Position numbers and translations under genes: made by a program. Of a stretch of DNA of 45,043 nucleotides, positions 33,061 through 41,448 are shown in pieces (the stretch's first letter is position 1; every line of letters begins with the position of its first letter). The notes under the pieces were generated by a model. The model searched no databases. It saw nothing but the letters and a program-made list of their open reading frames with translations, and was not told where the DNA came from. Source of the stretch: Planctomycetota bacterium (GTDB taxonomy: Bacteria; Planctomycetota; Planctomycetia; Pirellulales; Pirellulaceae); the NCBI GenBank assembly GCA_017303505.1, contig JAFLCP010000056.1, positions 1 through 45,043 on the forward strand. The letters are read 5' to 3'.

Positions 33061-33642
33061 ATGTTAATACCTCCGCATATCCAACCTATCCTGTATGTCG
33101 TCGCCATGGGCGCCGTCTGCTGGATGCTCATGAAGCGAAACAGCGGTCGCCTGGAACGCAATCGTCGCGAGAACAATCGCTTTGATACGCGTCCCACCCC
33201 GAACACGATCACCAATGCCGCTCCAAGCTCCGCTTTGGCTCTTAATAACGCACCAGCCGAAGTCAGCCGTTGGACGATTGAACTGTTCGATCAAATGCGA
33301 GATTGGCAGGGCGAACTGCAAAGCAAATCGATCGTTCTACAATCGTTGCTCAAAATGGCCCAAGAAGAGACGGCGCGATTGGAAGCGCGCCTCGCAGAGC
33401 TTCGCGATGAATCCTACAGCGGTACAGGTTCGCCTGTAAGAAGAACAGCGACACCGTATGAATTGGCCTATTCAACGGACAATCGCTCCATCCACGCTTC
33501 CACGACACCGTTCTTCGATCCACAACTTGTGGAAAGAGCTTATCGATTAGCGGATGAAGGGAAATCGCTGTCCGAGATTGCGGCCAGGATTGGCAAAAGT
33601 TCCGCAGATATAGAGTTCTTGCTTTCGTTCAGATCGCGATAA
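33061..33642 (+). CDS. Single-pass membrane protein with C-terminal helix-turn-helix-like segment
   Basis: I do not recognise a named family. An N-terminal helix (ILYVVAMGAVCWMLM, about residues 10-24) anchors the protein. A basic stretch and a disordered linker follow. A coiled-coil-like region comes next (about 72-120, with LFDQMRDWQGELQSK and EEETARLEARLAEL-like heptads). The last ~35 residues (VERAYRLADEGKSLSEIAARIGKSSADIEFLL) look like a small helix-turn-helix, of the kind seen in DUF6115-type membrane proteins of Firmicutes. The start at 33061 is chosen because GTGAGG is nine bases upstream. GTG at 33046 is the alternative. Whether it binds DNA from the membrane is open. Confidence 0.7.
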   Translation: MLIPPHIQPILYVVAMGAVCWMLMKRNSGRLERNRRENNRFDTRPTPNTITNAAPSSALALNNAPAEVSRWTIELFDQMRDWQGELQSKSIVLQSLLKMAQEETARLEARLAELRDESYSGTGSPVRRTATPYELAYSTDNRSIHASTTPFFDPQLVERAYRLADEGKSLSEIAARIGKSSADIEFLLSFRSR

Positions 33643-33695
33643 AATCCAGAAGCGGGTTCAGCCTTTAATAACCTACAACGTTGTTGAGTGAAGCT

Positions 33696-34322
33696 TCATT
33701 TTTGCAACGTCGTGACATCGCGAAAGTTTTCAGGCAATGTCTCCACATCGGCAATCTGTGGACCATCTTTTTCTTGCTCAAGCGATTCGATCGATTTATG
33801 AGGGGGCGGAACAAGTTGGCCCCAGCGTTTCATGCGGTACCAACAGATCGTGTAATACGAAGCGAAGTAAGAAATCACTCCGAGCACACCACCCACAACA
33901 ATGCAACCCAACCACAATGGGGCGGCAATTTCCCAGAATGCATTGGCGTAAAACTGCACTTTCGGCCACCAATCGGTCGGTGGACTAGCCAGCGCTTTCC
34001 ACCATTCCAAACTTTTTCCAGGCATGCCTAACAGCTTGAGCCCTACCCAATAACATGGATAGTAGATAGGGACAATCGTGGCGGGATTACTAATCCAAAC
34101 CAAGGGAAGTCCAACAAGTTTGTTGGCGCGAAACAACCAAGCCAGGGCAAATACCAACCCCATTTGAAAACCGATGGTTGGCGTAAAGGTAACGAACATC
34201 GACAACGCAATGCCCATCGCCAAAGAATACGGTGGGTCGTCAGCATGTAAGATCTTGTAGACCACAAAATCTTTTGTAAGGGTCCACATTCGCTGCCAAG
34301 TTTGTACGATTCGCGTTTTCAT
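33696..34322 (-). CDS. DUF2062 inner membrane protein
   Basis: This is a small membrane protein with about four helices. The DUF2062 signature is visible as DDPPYSLAMGIALSMFVTFTPTIGFQM, and LVGLPLVWISNPATIVPIYYPCYWVG follows. The conserved NP-x-T-x-x-P-x-Y motif is intact. The function is unknown. Some fused relatives carry glycosyltransferase domains, so a link to envelope lipids or sugars is often suspected. The start at 34322 (MKTRIVQTWQ) is preferred to a GTG 12 codons upstream. A hydrophilic Pro/Glu-rich tail ends the protein. Confidence 0.85.
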   Translation of the reverse strand: MKTRIVQTWQRMWTLTKDFVVYKILHADDPPYSLAMGIALSMFVTFTPTIGFQMGLVFALAWLFRANKLVGLPLVWISNPATIVPIYYPCYWVGLKLLGMPGKSLEWWKALASPPTDWWPKVQFYANAFWEIAAPLWLGCIVVGGVLGVISYFASYYTICWYRMKRWGQLVPPPHKSIESLEQEKDGPQIADVETLPENFRDVTTLQK

Positions 34323-34549
34323 AGGTTTAATCGACTCCCTCTGAACACCCTTTTCCACCCCACCCCTTATGGGAGGTGCTATTGGCGAAGCGAGCTAGGA
34401 GGTTGCCAACCGAAAGACCGCCTTTTTCGTTATCCCATGGTTTGGAATCTTCGATCATCGCTCCGAATCGACCGATTCCGAGCGTTTCATCACTCATAAT
34501 GTAGCCGTTGGTACAGTCCATGGTCGAGTCCCGAGAGGATTGGTAAGTA

Positions 34550-36115
34550 GTGATTTCAGGGATAAATAGAGAAACTGTAGACTTTGTTATTGTCGGCGCA
34601 GGCTCGGCTGGCTGTACGCTTTATCATCAACTCTCCCAGATCTACCCTGGTCGTTTCGTGCTGATAGAAGCAGGAGTTTCTCCGGCTAAACACGATACGA
34701 ATTCAGCCTCTCACCACACCCCTTTCCACTACCCTCAACTATTTCGGTCGAGCTTGGATTGGAATTACCAAACCCAACCTCAGGAGTTTTTGGGCAACCG
34801 CAAAGTGCACTGGCCACGTGGCAAAGGGCTCGGCGGTTCAAGTCTTCTCAATGCGATGATCTACTTGCCAGGATCGTCAGGTGACTGGAATGCACTCGCC
34901 AACAGCTGGTCAATTGCCTCCGACGAATTGCGGCAACACCTACCTCACCAGATCCCAACGGCGATATGGCCCAGCGCGTCTCAACCAGAAATTCATCCAC
35001 TTAGCCATACTTTTTTGGAAGCGTGTCATCAAAAGCTCCAGCAACCTCCTTGCGATTTTCTGGGAGATGAAGACTACACGTTTAACGCATTTCCGCGAAG
35101 CACTTTGCGCGGCCGCAGAGTCAATGCCTATCAAGCCTTTGTTTCGGTGAAGGCTACGGCCAAACAAGTTTCCGTTGTTACCGATAGCGTCGTGCAACAA
35201 ATCTTGTTTAAAGGAAATCGAGCGGTCGCTGTGCTCTGCTACACACGGGGCAAGCCTCACCTATATGTTGCTAATCAAGCCGTTATTCTGTGTGCAGGCG
35301 CGGTTGAATCGCCAGCGATTTTGATGCGGTCTGGTATTGGCGATCTACACGAGCTCGCTTCGCATGGTATTTCTGTCGTACAAGATTTGCCGGGCGTTGG
35401 TCGCAATCTACAAGATCATCTTTTGATGCCGCTTATCGTCGCCTCGAATCGTTCGAGCTTGACGAATAGACCAACCTTGGAGGAACAACAACGTTACCGC
35501 TGGAGTGGCCACGGACCACAAGCCAGTAACATCGCTGAAGCAGGCTGTTTCTTTCAGTTCAATACACAACATGTCCCTCAACTCCAAGTTCATTTCACTC
35601 CAACACATTATTTAGAGTACCCACTTCGCGACGCTCCAACCGAGGCCTTCACTCTCGGTCTCACTTTGCTCCAGCCGCGTTCGCGTGGCCGTATTCGCCT
35701 CACCTCAACGAATCCTCTCGATCCACCATGTATTGATCCGAGTTATTTATCAGCACAAGAAGATCTGGCCGTGCTTGTGGAGGGGCTTCAATTCATTCGC
35801 GAACTGGCAAGCACTGCGCCGCTTTCATTTTGTGGCAGCGCAGAGATCTTACCAGGCGAAAAGCGGGGCGCAGGTCCTGCGTTGGAACGAGCGATTCGGG
35901 CTTTTGTGCAAACCGTGTTTCATCCAGCTGGGACATGTGCCGTCGGAACAAATGCCGATAGTGTGGTGGATACCAATTTTCTCGTTCATGGTCTAGAGCG
36001 TCTCTTTGTGGTCGATGCCTCCGTCTTCGACCGTATCCCCGCGTGCAATCCAGCAGCTCAAGTGATGGCGTTGGCGTCATTGGCCGCCCAACGAATCCGC
36101 ACGACGCTGCGCTAA
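34550..36115 (+). CDS. GMC-family FAD oxidoreductase (choline dehydrogenase-like)
   Basis: This is a flavoenzyme that oxidises alcohols. The FAD fold starts DFVIVGAGSAGCTLYHQLS. The GMC signature 1 is WPRGKGLGGSSLLNAMIYLPGS and signature 2 lies in GAVESPAILMRSGIG. The C-terminal part has VFHPAGTCAVG (catalytic His region), LFVVDASVFDRIPACNPAAQVMALASLAAQRI and a matching Asn. Length (521) is slightly below the usual 530-560. The GTG at 34550 is the first start after an in-frame stop. AGAGGA lies about 11 bases upstream, so initiation may be weak. The substrate alcohol is unknown, and the neighbours give no pathway. Confidence 0.92.
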   Translation: MISGINRETVDFVIVGAGSAGCTLYHQLSQIYPGRFVLIEAGVSPAKHDTNSASHHTPFHYPQLFRSSLDWNYQTQPQEFLGNRKVHWPRGKGLGGSSLLNAMIYLPGSSGDWNALANSWSIASDELRQHLPHQIPTAIWPSASQPEIHPLSHTFLEACHQKLQQPPCDFLGDEDYTFNAFPRSTLRGRRVNAYQAFVSVKATAKQVSVVTDSVVQQILFKGNRAVAVLCYTRGKPHLYVANQAVILCAGAVESPAILMRSGIGDLHELASHGISVVQDLPGVGRNLQDHLLMPLIVASNRSSLTNRPTLEEQQRYRWSGHGPQASNIAEAGCFFQFNTQHVPQLQVHFTPTHYLEYPLRDAPTEAFTLGLTLLQPRSRGRIRLTSTNPLDPPCIDPSYLSAQEDLAVLVEGLQFIRELASTAPLSFCGSAEILPGEKRGAGPALERAIRAFVQTVFHPAGTCAVGTNADSVVDTNFLVHGLERLFVVDASVFDRIPACNPAAQVMALASLAAQRIRTTLR

Positions 36116-36294
36116 TTTCCTCAAGATTCGTTTGCAAACAGACTCCCCCCTAGTGCTAACCCAACAAAACTTGGCTGGGACGCCCTTCGCTTGCACGAGT
36201 AATTACAATAGTGGGAGAGGCGAGGGATAGCTTTCGGCTTCCTACTTGAAGTCCTAACTATCAAATTCAAGATCCAAACTTTCGATGGTTGAGC

Positions 36295-38580
36295 ATGAGT
36301 TCTGTAATTCGTTTTTTGATCGCTGCGATGTTAATGGTTTCGGCAGTTCATTCCAATCTTTTTGCCCAAGGCTCTGCTGAAGATTACGAGCGCTCGGCTC
36401 GATGGTGGGAGAGGGTCAATAACAAAGTTTTTCCGCGTGAAGTGCGGCCCAATTGGATGGGACAAGAACGTGGCGAAAATGCCCCTGCGGAACCTGTCAC
36501 CAAATTTTGGTATCGCAGCCAGCGTTCAGCAGATCAAACCGATATCTTGGTTGTCGATATGCCTACCGGCACAGTGTCGTCCCCCTGGGATAAAACAAAG
36601 CTCGCCGCGTCACTATCAGAAAAGTTGGGACAGCCGATCGCTGACAACGAACTCCGCATCAATGAAATACGATTTGAAAACGCCACGCAGACTTGGCAGT
36701 TCAACTTCCGCGACAAAGGTTATCGTTGGAACCCAAACGATAACTCGTTGAGCGACGCCGACAAGATATCCAACAACAACGATACCCCGCGTCGCCGAGG
36801 TGGACGACGTGGCCGGCCGCGCAGCAGCGACGCCCCTGTTCAGCGTTCTCCCGATGGCAAATGGGAAGTTCAAGTCGACAATCACAATTTGGTTTTGATC
36901 AACACAGCCGATCAATCCCGACATCCATTGACCACCGATGGCAATGAAAAGCATTATTATGAAGGTGTATTCTTCTGGGCTCCCGATAGCCAACGTTTTG
37001 TAGCGATCAAGACAGAAGCCGAAGTGCAACACATTGTCCACATTGTCGAGTCCTCGCCCAAGGATCAAGTGCAACCCAAACTCAAGAGCTTCAACTACAT
37101 CAAACCGGGCGACCAAATTGCTGTGCGCAAGCCTTGTCTATTTCGGATCGATACCAAGCAAGCGGTTCCGATCGCAGACACCCATTTCCCGAATCCTTGG
37201 AGCATCGAAGACATTCGCTGGGAAGACGATTCAAGCCGCTTCACCTTCTTATACAACCAACGCGGCCACCAAGTGGTGCGCGTCGTGGCCGTGAATGGCC
37301 AGACTGGAGAATCGGGAACGTTGATCGATGAAAGCAGTAAAACGTTTGTGGACTATGCACATAAACTCTACTCCTACTACCTCGATCAAACTCACGAGAT
37401 CATTTGGATGTCCGAACGAAACGGATGGAATCATCTCTATCTCATCAATGGTTTGACAGGCCAAGTCATTAACCCGATCACCCAAGGCGAATGGGTGGTT
37501 CGCAGTGTTGATTATGTCGATGTTGAGAAACGCCAAATCTGGTTCCAAGCCAGTGGCGTGTATCCCGAACAAGATCCGTATTATCTGCATCATTGCCGCG
37601 TCGATTTTGATGGCAAGAATCTTACTCTCCTAACCTCTGGCAACGGGACGCACGAAGTAGACTATTCTCCAGATCGAAAATATCTGGTTGATACGTATTC
37701 GCGGGTGGATATGGCCCCCATCACTGAATTGCGAAGCGGTGAGGATGGCAAACTCATTTGCGTGCTGGAAACCGCAACGTTAGATCCACTGGTTGCAACA
37801 GGTTGGCAAATCCCCGAACGCTTCGTAGCCAAAGGCCGTGATAGTCAAACCGATATTTACGGTGTTATTTATCGCCCTTCAACGTTTGATCCGAATCGTT
37901 CGTATCCTATTCTTGAATCGATTTACGCCGGTCCTCATGGTTCGCATGTTCCCAAGAGTTTTTCAGCTTTCCGCCGTGAACAAGAAATTGCCGAACTCGG
38001 TTTTATCATCGTACAAATCGATGGGATGGGAACCTCCAATCGCAGCAAAGCGTTTCATGATGTGTGCTGGAAGAACCTGGCCGATAGCGGTTTTCCTGAT
38101 CGCATTCTCTGGATTCAAGCCGCAGCTAAAAAATATTCCTACATGGATTTGAATCGCGTCGGCTTATATGGTGGCTCAGCTGGCGGCCAAAGCACCTTGC
38201 GCGGGTTACTTGCGCACGGTGATTTCTATAAAGTTGGAGTTGCCGATTGCGGCTGCCATGACAATCGCATGGACAAGATTTGGTGGAACGAACTATGGAT
38301 GGGTTACCCTATCGACAAACATTATGAAGAACAATCCAACGTAACTCAAGCTCATCGACTCACCGGTAAGTTAATGCTCGTTGTGGGCGAACTCGATGAC
38401 AATGTCGATCCAGCCTCGACCATGCAAGTGGTCAACGCGCTAGTGAAGGCCGACAAAGATTTTGAATTTTTGATTTTACCAGGCGTTGGCCACGGGGCTG
38501 CAGAAACGCCCTATGGGCATCGACGCCGCAAAGATTTCCTCGTCCGTCACCTCCTTGGCGTCGAACCTCGTCACCCTTAG
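36295..38580 (+). CDS. Secreted S9 (dipeptidyl-peptidase IV-like) serine peptidase
   Basis: A signal peptide (SSVIRFLIAAMLMVSAVHSN, cleaved near FAQG) is followed by a DPP-IV type beta-propeller (about residues 180-500) with several SPDGKW, WAPDS and YSPDRKYL blades. The alpha/beta-hydrolase domain has LYGGSAGGQST (Ser628), VVGELDDNVDP (Asp) and PGVGHG (His). Residues 160-190 hold an Arg/Gly-rich insert. It should remove dipeptides or cut short peptides in the periplasm or outside. The start is ATG 36295. A TTG two codons before is possible. It stands alone. Planctomycetes often carry several such peptidases. Confidence 0.93.
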   Translation: MSSVIRFLIAAMLMVSAVHSNLFAQGSAEDYERSARWWERVNNKVFPREVRPNWMGQERGENAPAEPVTKFWYRSQRSADQTDILVVDMPTGTVSSPWDKTKLAASLSEKLGQPIADNELRINEIRFENATQTWQFNFRDKGYRWNPNDNSLSDADKISNNNDTPRRRGGRRGRPRSSDAPVQRSPDGKWEVQVDNHNLVLINTADQSRHPLTTDGNEKHYYEGVFFWAPDSQRFVAIKTEAEVQHIVHIVESSPKDQVQPKLKSFNYIKPGDQIAVRKPCLFRIDTKQAVPIADTHFPNPWSIEDIRWEDDSSRFTFLYNQRGHQVVRVVAVNGQTGESGTLIDESSKTFVDYAHKLYSYYLDQTHEIIWMSERNGWNHLYLINGLTGQVINPITQGEWVVRSVDYVDVEKRQIWFQASGVYPEQDPYYLHHCRVDFDGKNLTLLTSGNGTHEVDYSPDRKYLVDTYSRVDMAPITELRSGEDGKLICVLETATLDPLVATGWQIPERFVAKGRDSQTDIYGVIYRPSTFDPNRSYPILESIYAGPHGSHVPKSFSAFRREQEIAELGFIIVQIDGMGTSNRSKAFHDVCWKNLADSGFPDRILWIQAAAKKYSYMDLNRVGLYGGSAGGQSTLRGLLAHGDFYKVGVADCGCHDNRMDKIWWNELWMGYPIDKHYEEQSNVTQAHRLTGKLMLVVGELDDNVDPASTMQVVNALVKADKDFEFLILPGVGHGAAETPYGHRRRKDFLVRHLLGVEPRHP

Positions 38581-38683
38581 TATGAGAGCTGTGGTCCGAC
38601 TGCGAAATGGCACTATCGATCACGTCCACCATTTGCCCCTCCGCTAAAATGGAGTGCCTCTATCAAGTTGCAAGGAGTTGGCA

Positions 38684-39976
38684 TTGAAAGTCGTTTATCT
38701 CACCGCAGGTGCAGCTGGCATGTATTGCGGCAGCTGCATGCATGACAATTCTTTGGCGCGGGCGATGATTGCCAGCGGCGCGGATACGCTTCTCGTTCCA
38801 ACCTACACACCAATTCGGACCGACGAACAAGATGTAAGCGTTGATCGCGTCTTTTTTGGCGGTGTCAATATTTACTTACAACAGCTAGCACCTTGGTTGA
38901 GGTTTGTGCCACGTTGGCTCGATCAAGCTCTCAACTCACCCAAACTCATTCGTTGGGTTGCCTCGCGTGGCATGGAAACCAGCCCCAAGTCGCTAGGAGC
39001 TTTAACGGTTTCGATGCTGAAAGGTCGGCATGGAAATCAGCGTAAAGAAGTGGATCGATTGTGTGACTGGCTGGTGCGAGATATCAAGCCCGATGCGCTC
39101 GTGCTGACCAATATGTTGATAGCCGGCTTTATACCCGATCTAAAGCGACGCCTCAAAATCCCAGTCGCAGTCACTTTGCAAGGCGATGATATTTTCCTCG
39201 ACTATCTCCCTGAACCGTATCGTCAACAAACGCTCGACATCATGCGGCGTTTAGTAAAGGATGTGGATGGCTTTATCGTGCATAGCCGTGACTATGGAAG
39301 TCGAATGGCGGACGAATTGCAGATCCCTGCCGATAAATGGCACGTTACTCCGTTGGCCATCGATACCAAACCGTTTCAACAGGCTGCTGCACAGAAGCGT
39401 GAACTACCTCAACACCCCACCATCGGATATCTTGCCCGGCTTGCCCCTGAAAAAGGTTTACATCAGGTCATCGATGCATTTATCGCACTCCACCGTGATC
39501 CCAAGTATCGAGATGTTCGCTTGCGTGTAGCCGGGTGGCTTGGCCCACAAAACGTTAGCTATTGGGAAGAACAAAAAAGCAAAATCGCAGCGGCTGGTTT
39601 GAACGATAAGCTGATCCACGATGGTGAGATCGATCATCAACATAAAATTGACTATCTTCGATCACTCGATGTGCTTTGCGTTCCCACCACCTATCGCGAT
39701 CCCAAGGGATTGTTTGTCTTAGAAGCCTTAGCATCAGGCACACCTGTCTTGGTCACCGAACATGGCGCCTTCCCCGAAATGCTCGCGCGGCACGGTGGTG
39801 GTTGGTGCGTGAAAAATGGAGATGTGGATGGCCTGACCCAACGTCTCAAGTGGGTGGCCGAACATCGAGAGGACGCGCATCTCATTGGACTTCAAGGTCA
39901 AAAGAGCGTTCACTCAACTGGTGACATTATGAAAATGGCCAGCCAAACCCTGGAGTTGCTGCGACGTTTCGCGTAG
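38684..39976 (+). CDS. GT4-type glycosyltransferase
   Basis: This is a GT-B fold, GT4-like retaining glycosyltransferase. The N-terminal LTAGAAGMYCGSCMHDNSLARAM is a glycine-rich donor-side loop typical of this planctomycete branch. The C-terminal domain has IGYLARLAPEKGLHQVIDAF and the E-x7-E region DPKGLFVLEALASGTPVLVTEHGAFPEML, the GT4 donor-binding motif. The start is set at TTG 38684 because AAGGAG lies six bases upstream. A GTG at 38654 gives a longer form without a ribosome site. The sugar and acceptor are unknown. No polysaccharide cluster surrounds it. Confidence 0.9.
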   Translation: MKVVYLTAGAAGMYCGSCMHDNSLARAMIASGADTLLVPTYTPIRTDEQDVSVDRVFFGGVNIYLQQLAPWLRFVPRWLDQALNSPKLIRWVASRGMETSPKSLGALTVSMLKGRHGNQRKEVDRLCDWLVRDIKPDALVLTNMLIAGFIPDLKRRLKIPVAVTLQGDDIFLDYLPEPYRQQTLDIMRRLVKDVDGFIVHSRDYGSRMADELQIPADKWHVTPLAIDTKPFQQAAAQKRELPQHPTIGYLARLAPEKGLHQVIDAFIALHRDPKYRDVRLRVAGWLGPQNVSYWEEQKSKIAAAGLNDKLIHDGEIDHQHKIDYLRSLDVLCVPTTYRDPKGLFVLEALASGTPVLVTEHGAFPEMLARHGGGWCVKNGDVDGLTQRLKWVAEHREDAHLIGLQGQKSVHSTGDIMKMASQTLELLRRFA

Positions 39977-40029
39977 CTCGGCAGTCCGCGTCTCGCACGA
40001 TTCAGCAGCGGGTACCAATTGCTGCCGAG
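39977..40029. repeat. Inverted repeat after the glycosyltransferase gene
   Basis: CTCGGCAG (39977-39984) and CTGCCGAG (40022-40029) are perfect complements 37 bases apart, and each is followed by TCCGCG. There is no T-run, so a simple terminator is unlikely. The first arm starts at the stop codon. Confidence 0.6.
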
Positions 40030-40050
40030 TCCGCGCGCGTTACGACAGAG

Positions 40051-40101
40051 GACTGTCGTGCTACGTCGACTGTCGTGCTACATCGTCCGTCGCGCTACGC
40101 A
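40051..40101 (+). repeat. 17-bp tandem repeat, three copies
   Basis: The units are GACTGTCGTGCTACGTC, GACTGTCGTGCTACATC and the more divergent GTCCGTCGCGCTACGCA. They lie upstream of the conserved block and sigma-54-type promoter of the cytochrome gene. Together these elements fill the 322-base gap between the two genes. Confidence 0.85.
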
Positions 40102-40124
40102 GCACACTACTGCGCCGCGCCCGC

Positions 40125-40150
40125 ACGCAAAAACCTACAAAAGTGTGCGA
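40125..40150. promoter_or_regulatory. Conserved block shared with the csrA upstream region
   Basis: It starts ACGCAAAAACCT, keeps AAAGT and ends TGTGCGA, matching the csrA block with one gap and few changes. It lies 18 bases before the -24 element, closer than typical enhancer sites, so the binder might also act as a repressor here. Confidence 0.5.
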
Positions 40151-40168
40151 ATGACCTATATTCGCCTT

Positions 40169-40184
40169 TGGCCCAATAATTGCT
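40169..40184 (+). promoter_or_regulatory. Sigma-54 (-24/-12) promoter of the cytochrome c'-like gene
   Basis: TGGCCC-AATAA-TTGCT has exact GG-N10-GC spacing and the favoured TTGCT at -12. The start would lie near 40195, about 100 bases before the ATG. Confidence 0.7.
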
Positions 40185-40298
40185 GAATAATCTCTTTGGA
40201 AATGTGGTACGCCACCACGAGTAGAAACCGATGCTTGAGTTGGAGATCCAACTCACCATCCAGCATTATCATTATCGAATCGTCACGGAGAATGGGAA

Positions 40299-40697
40299 AT
40301 GAAACGCGCCATGTTCATCGGATGTATTTTGCTAATCGCCGCATTTCTGTGCGCATCTTATTTGCGAGCCCAGAAACCTGAGACGAACGCCGACCTGCGT
40401 GATTTCATGCGGGCAAAACTTTCCCATTCACAAAAGTTGCTGGAAGGTTTGACGACAGAGAACTACGACCTGATTGCCAAGCATGCGCAAGACTTAGCAC
40501 TGCTATCCGAAGATGAGCAATGGCAAGTCTTTCAAACAGCCGACTACATCAATCGCAGCAAAGAGTTTCGCCGAGCTGCGAACGCGCTCGCTGAAGCGGG
40601 CCGCACCAAGAATCTCGACGCCGCTTCACTGGGTTATGTTGAAGTTACCTTGAAGTGCATCGAATGCCACAAGTACGTCCGCAGCATCCAAAAGTGA
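40299..40697 (+). CDS. Small exported c-type cytochrome, cytochrome c'-like
   Basis: A signal or anchor sequence (AMFIGCILLIAAFLCASYLRA) precedes about 105 residues of predicted helices. A single haem c motif, CIECH (Cys120, Cys123, His124), lies eleven residues before the end and is followed by KYVR. A C-terminal CxxCH-x-x-(Y/F)-R after a four-helix pattern is typical of class II cytochromes c (cytochrome c'). They carry electrons or bind NO and CO. The relation is suggested by layout, not proven. Sequence before the ATG includes GGAG. It has its own sigma-54-type promoter and a following terminator. Confidence 0.78.
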   Translation: MKRAMFIGCILLIAAFLCASYLRAQKPETNADLRDFMRAKLSHSQKLLEGLTTENYDLIAKHAQDLALLSEDEQWQVFQTADYINRSKEFRRAANALAEAGRTKNLDAASLGYVEVTLKCIECHKYVRSIQK

Positions 40698-40740
40698 TCT
40701 TTCCCCACTGAATCACTGAAAACTGAACACTGAATCACTA

Positions 40741-40791
40741 AAAAAGGCTCCCTGGTTGGGCATTCCATCCAGCGAGCCTCTTCTATTTTTT
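40741..40791. terminator. Bidirectional terminator between the cytochrome gene and efp
   Basis: AGGCTC pairs with GAGCCT and, past a one-base mismatch, CTGG with CCAG, around a 13-base loop. Five A precede the stem and a T-rich run follows it, so it can end transcription from both convergent genes. Confidence 0.88.
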
Positions 40792-40809
40792 CGATGAGCT
40801 ACAACTTAC

Positions 40810-41379
40810 TTAGTTACTAACCCGTTCGACGTATTCGCCAGTGCGTGTATCGATCTTGATGACGTTGCCTTCTTTGATGAAGCCTGGCACGATGAATTCA
40901 GCGCCGGTTTCAACCTTGGCAGGCTTGGTCACGTTGGTGGCCGTATCACCCTTGGCGCCTGGCTCGCACTCAATCACTTTCAATTCCACATGGTTTGGAG
41001 GTGACATTGCAATCGGTTGGCCATTGAACAAGATAACGCTACAAAGCATGTCATCTTTGAGGTACTTCCAGGCGTCGTCTACTTTAGTGGAAGGAATTTC
41101 ATATTGCTCAAAGGTTGTGCTATCCATGAACACGTAGTCGTCGCCTTGACGATATAGGTACTTCACATCGATTTCTTCGACGTCAGCGGATTCGAGTTCG
41201 TCGCCACCCTTGTAGGTGCGTTCCAACATCGTATCACGGGTCAAGCTGCGAAGCTTACATTTGTACATCGCATTTCCTTTACCCGGCTTCACAAAGTTCA
41301 TTTCGGTCATCAAATAAGGCTCGCCGTCGATCTGAACTTTCAATCCTTTACGGAAATCACTGGTCTTGTACGTGGCCAC
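40810..41379 (-). CDS. efp: Translation elongation factor P
   Basis: EF-P relieves ribosomes stalled at proline runs. The three-barrel protein has the standard length (189). The N-terminal domain carries the modification loop NFVKPGKGNAMYK with Lys34 at its tip, the residue that is beta-lysylated in EpmAB bacteria. The C-terminal end GNVIKIDTRTGEYVERV matches the family signature. The neighbouring divergent gene encodes EpmB, the lysine mutase of this modification, so Lys34 is probably beta-lysylated. EpmA is not in the window. The two genes share a gap of about 70 bases. Confidence 0.97.
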   Translation of the reverse strand: MATYKTSDFRKGLKVQIDGEPYLMTEMNFVKPGKGNAMYKCKLRSLTRDTMLERTYKGGDELESADVEEIDVKYLYRQGDDYVFMDSTTFEQYEIPSTKVDDAWKYLKDDMLCSVILFNGQPIAMSPPNHVELKVIECEPGAKGDTATNVTKPAKVETGAEFIVPGFIKEGNVIKIDTRTGEYVERVSN

Positions 41380-41448
41380 GTTACTCTCTCGCTATACTCT
41401 GATAATGCAAATGATAGGTGTCTTACAAACTAATTGGCGACCGACTGC

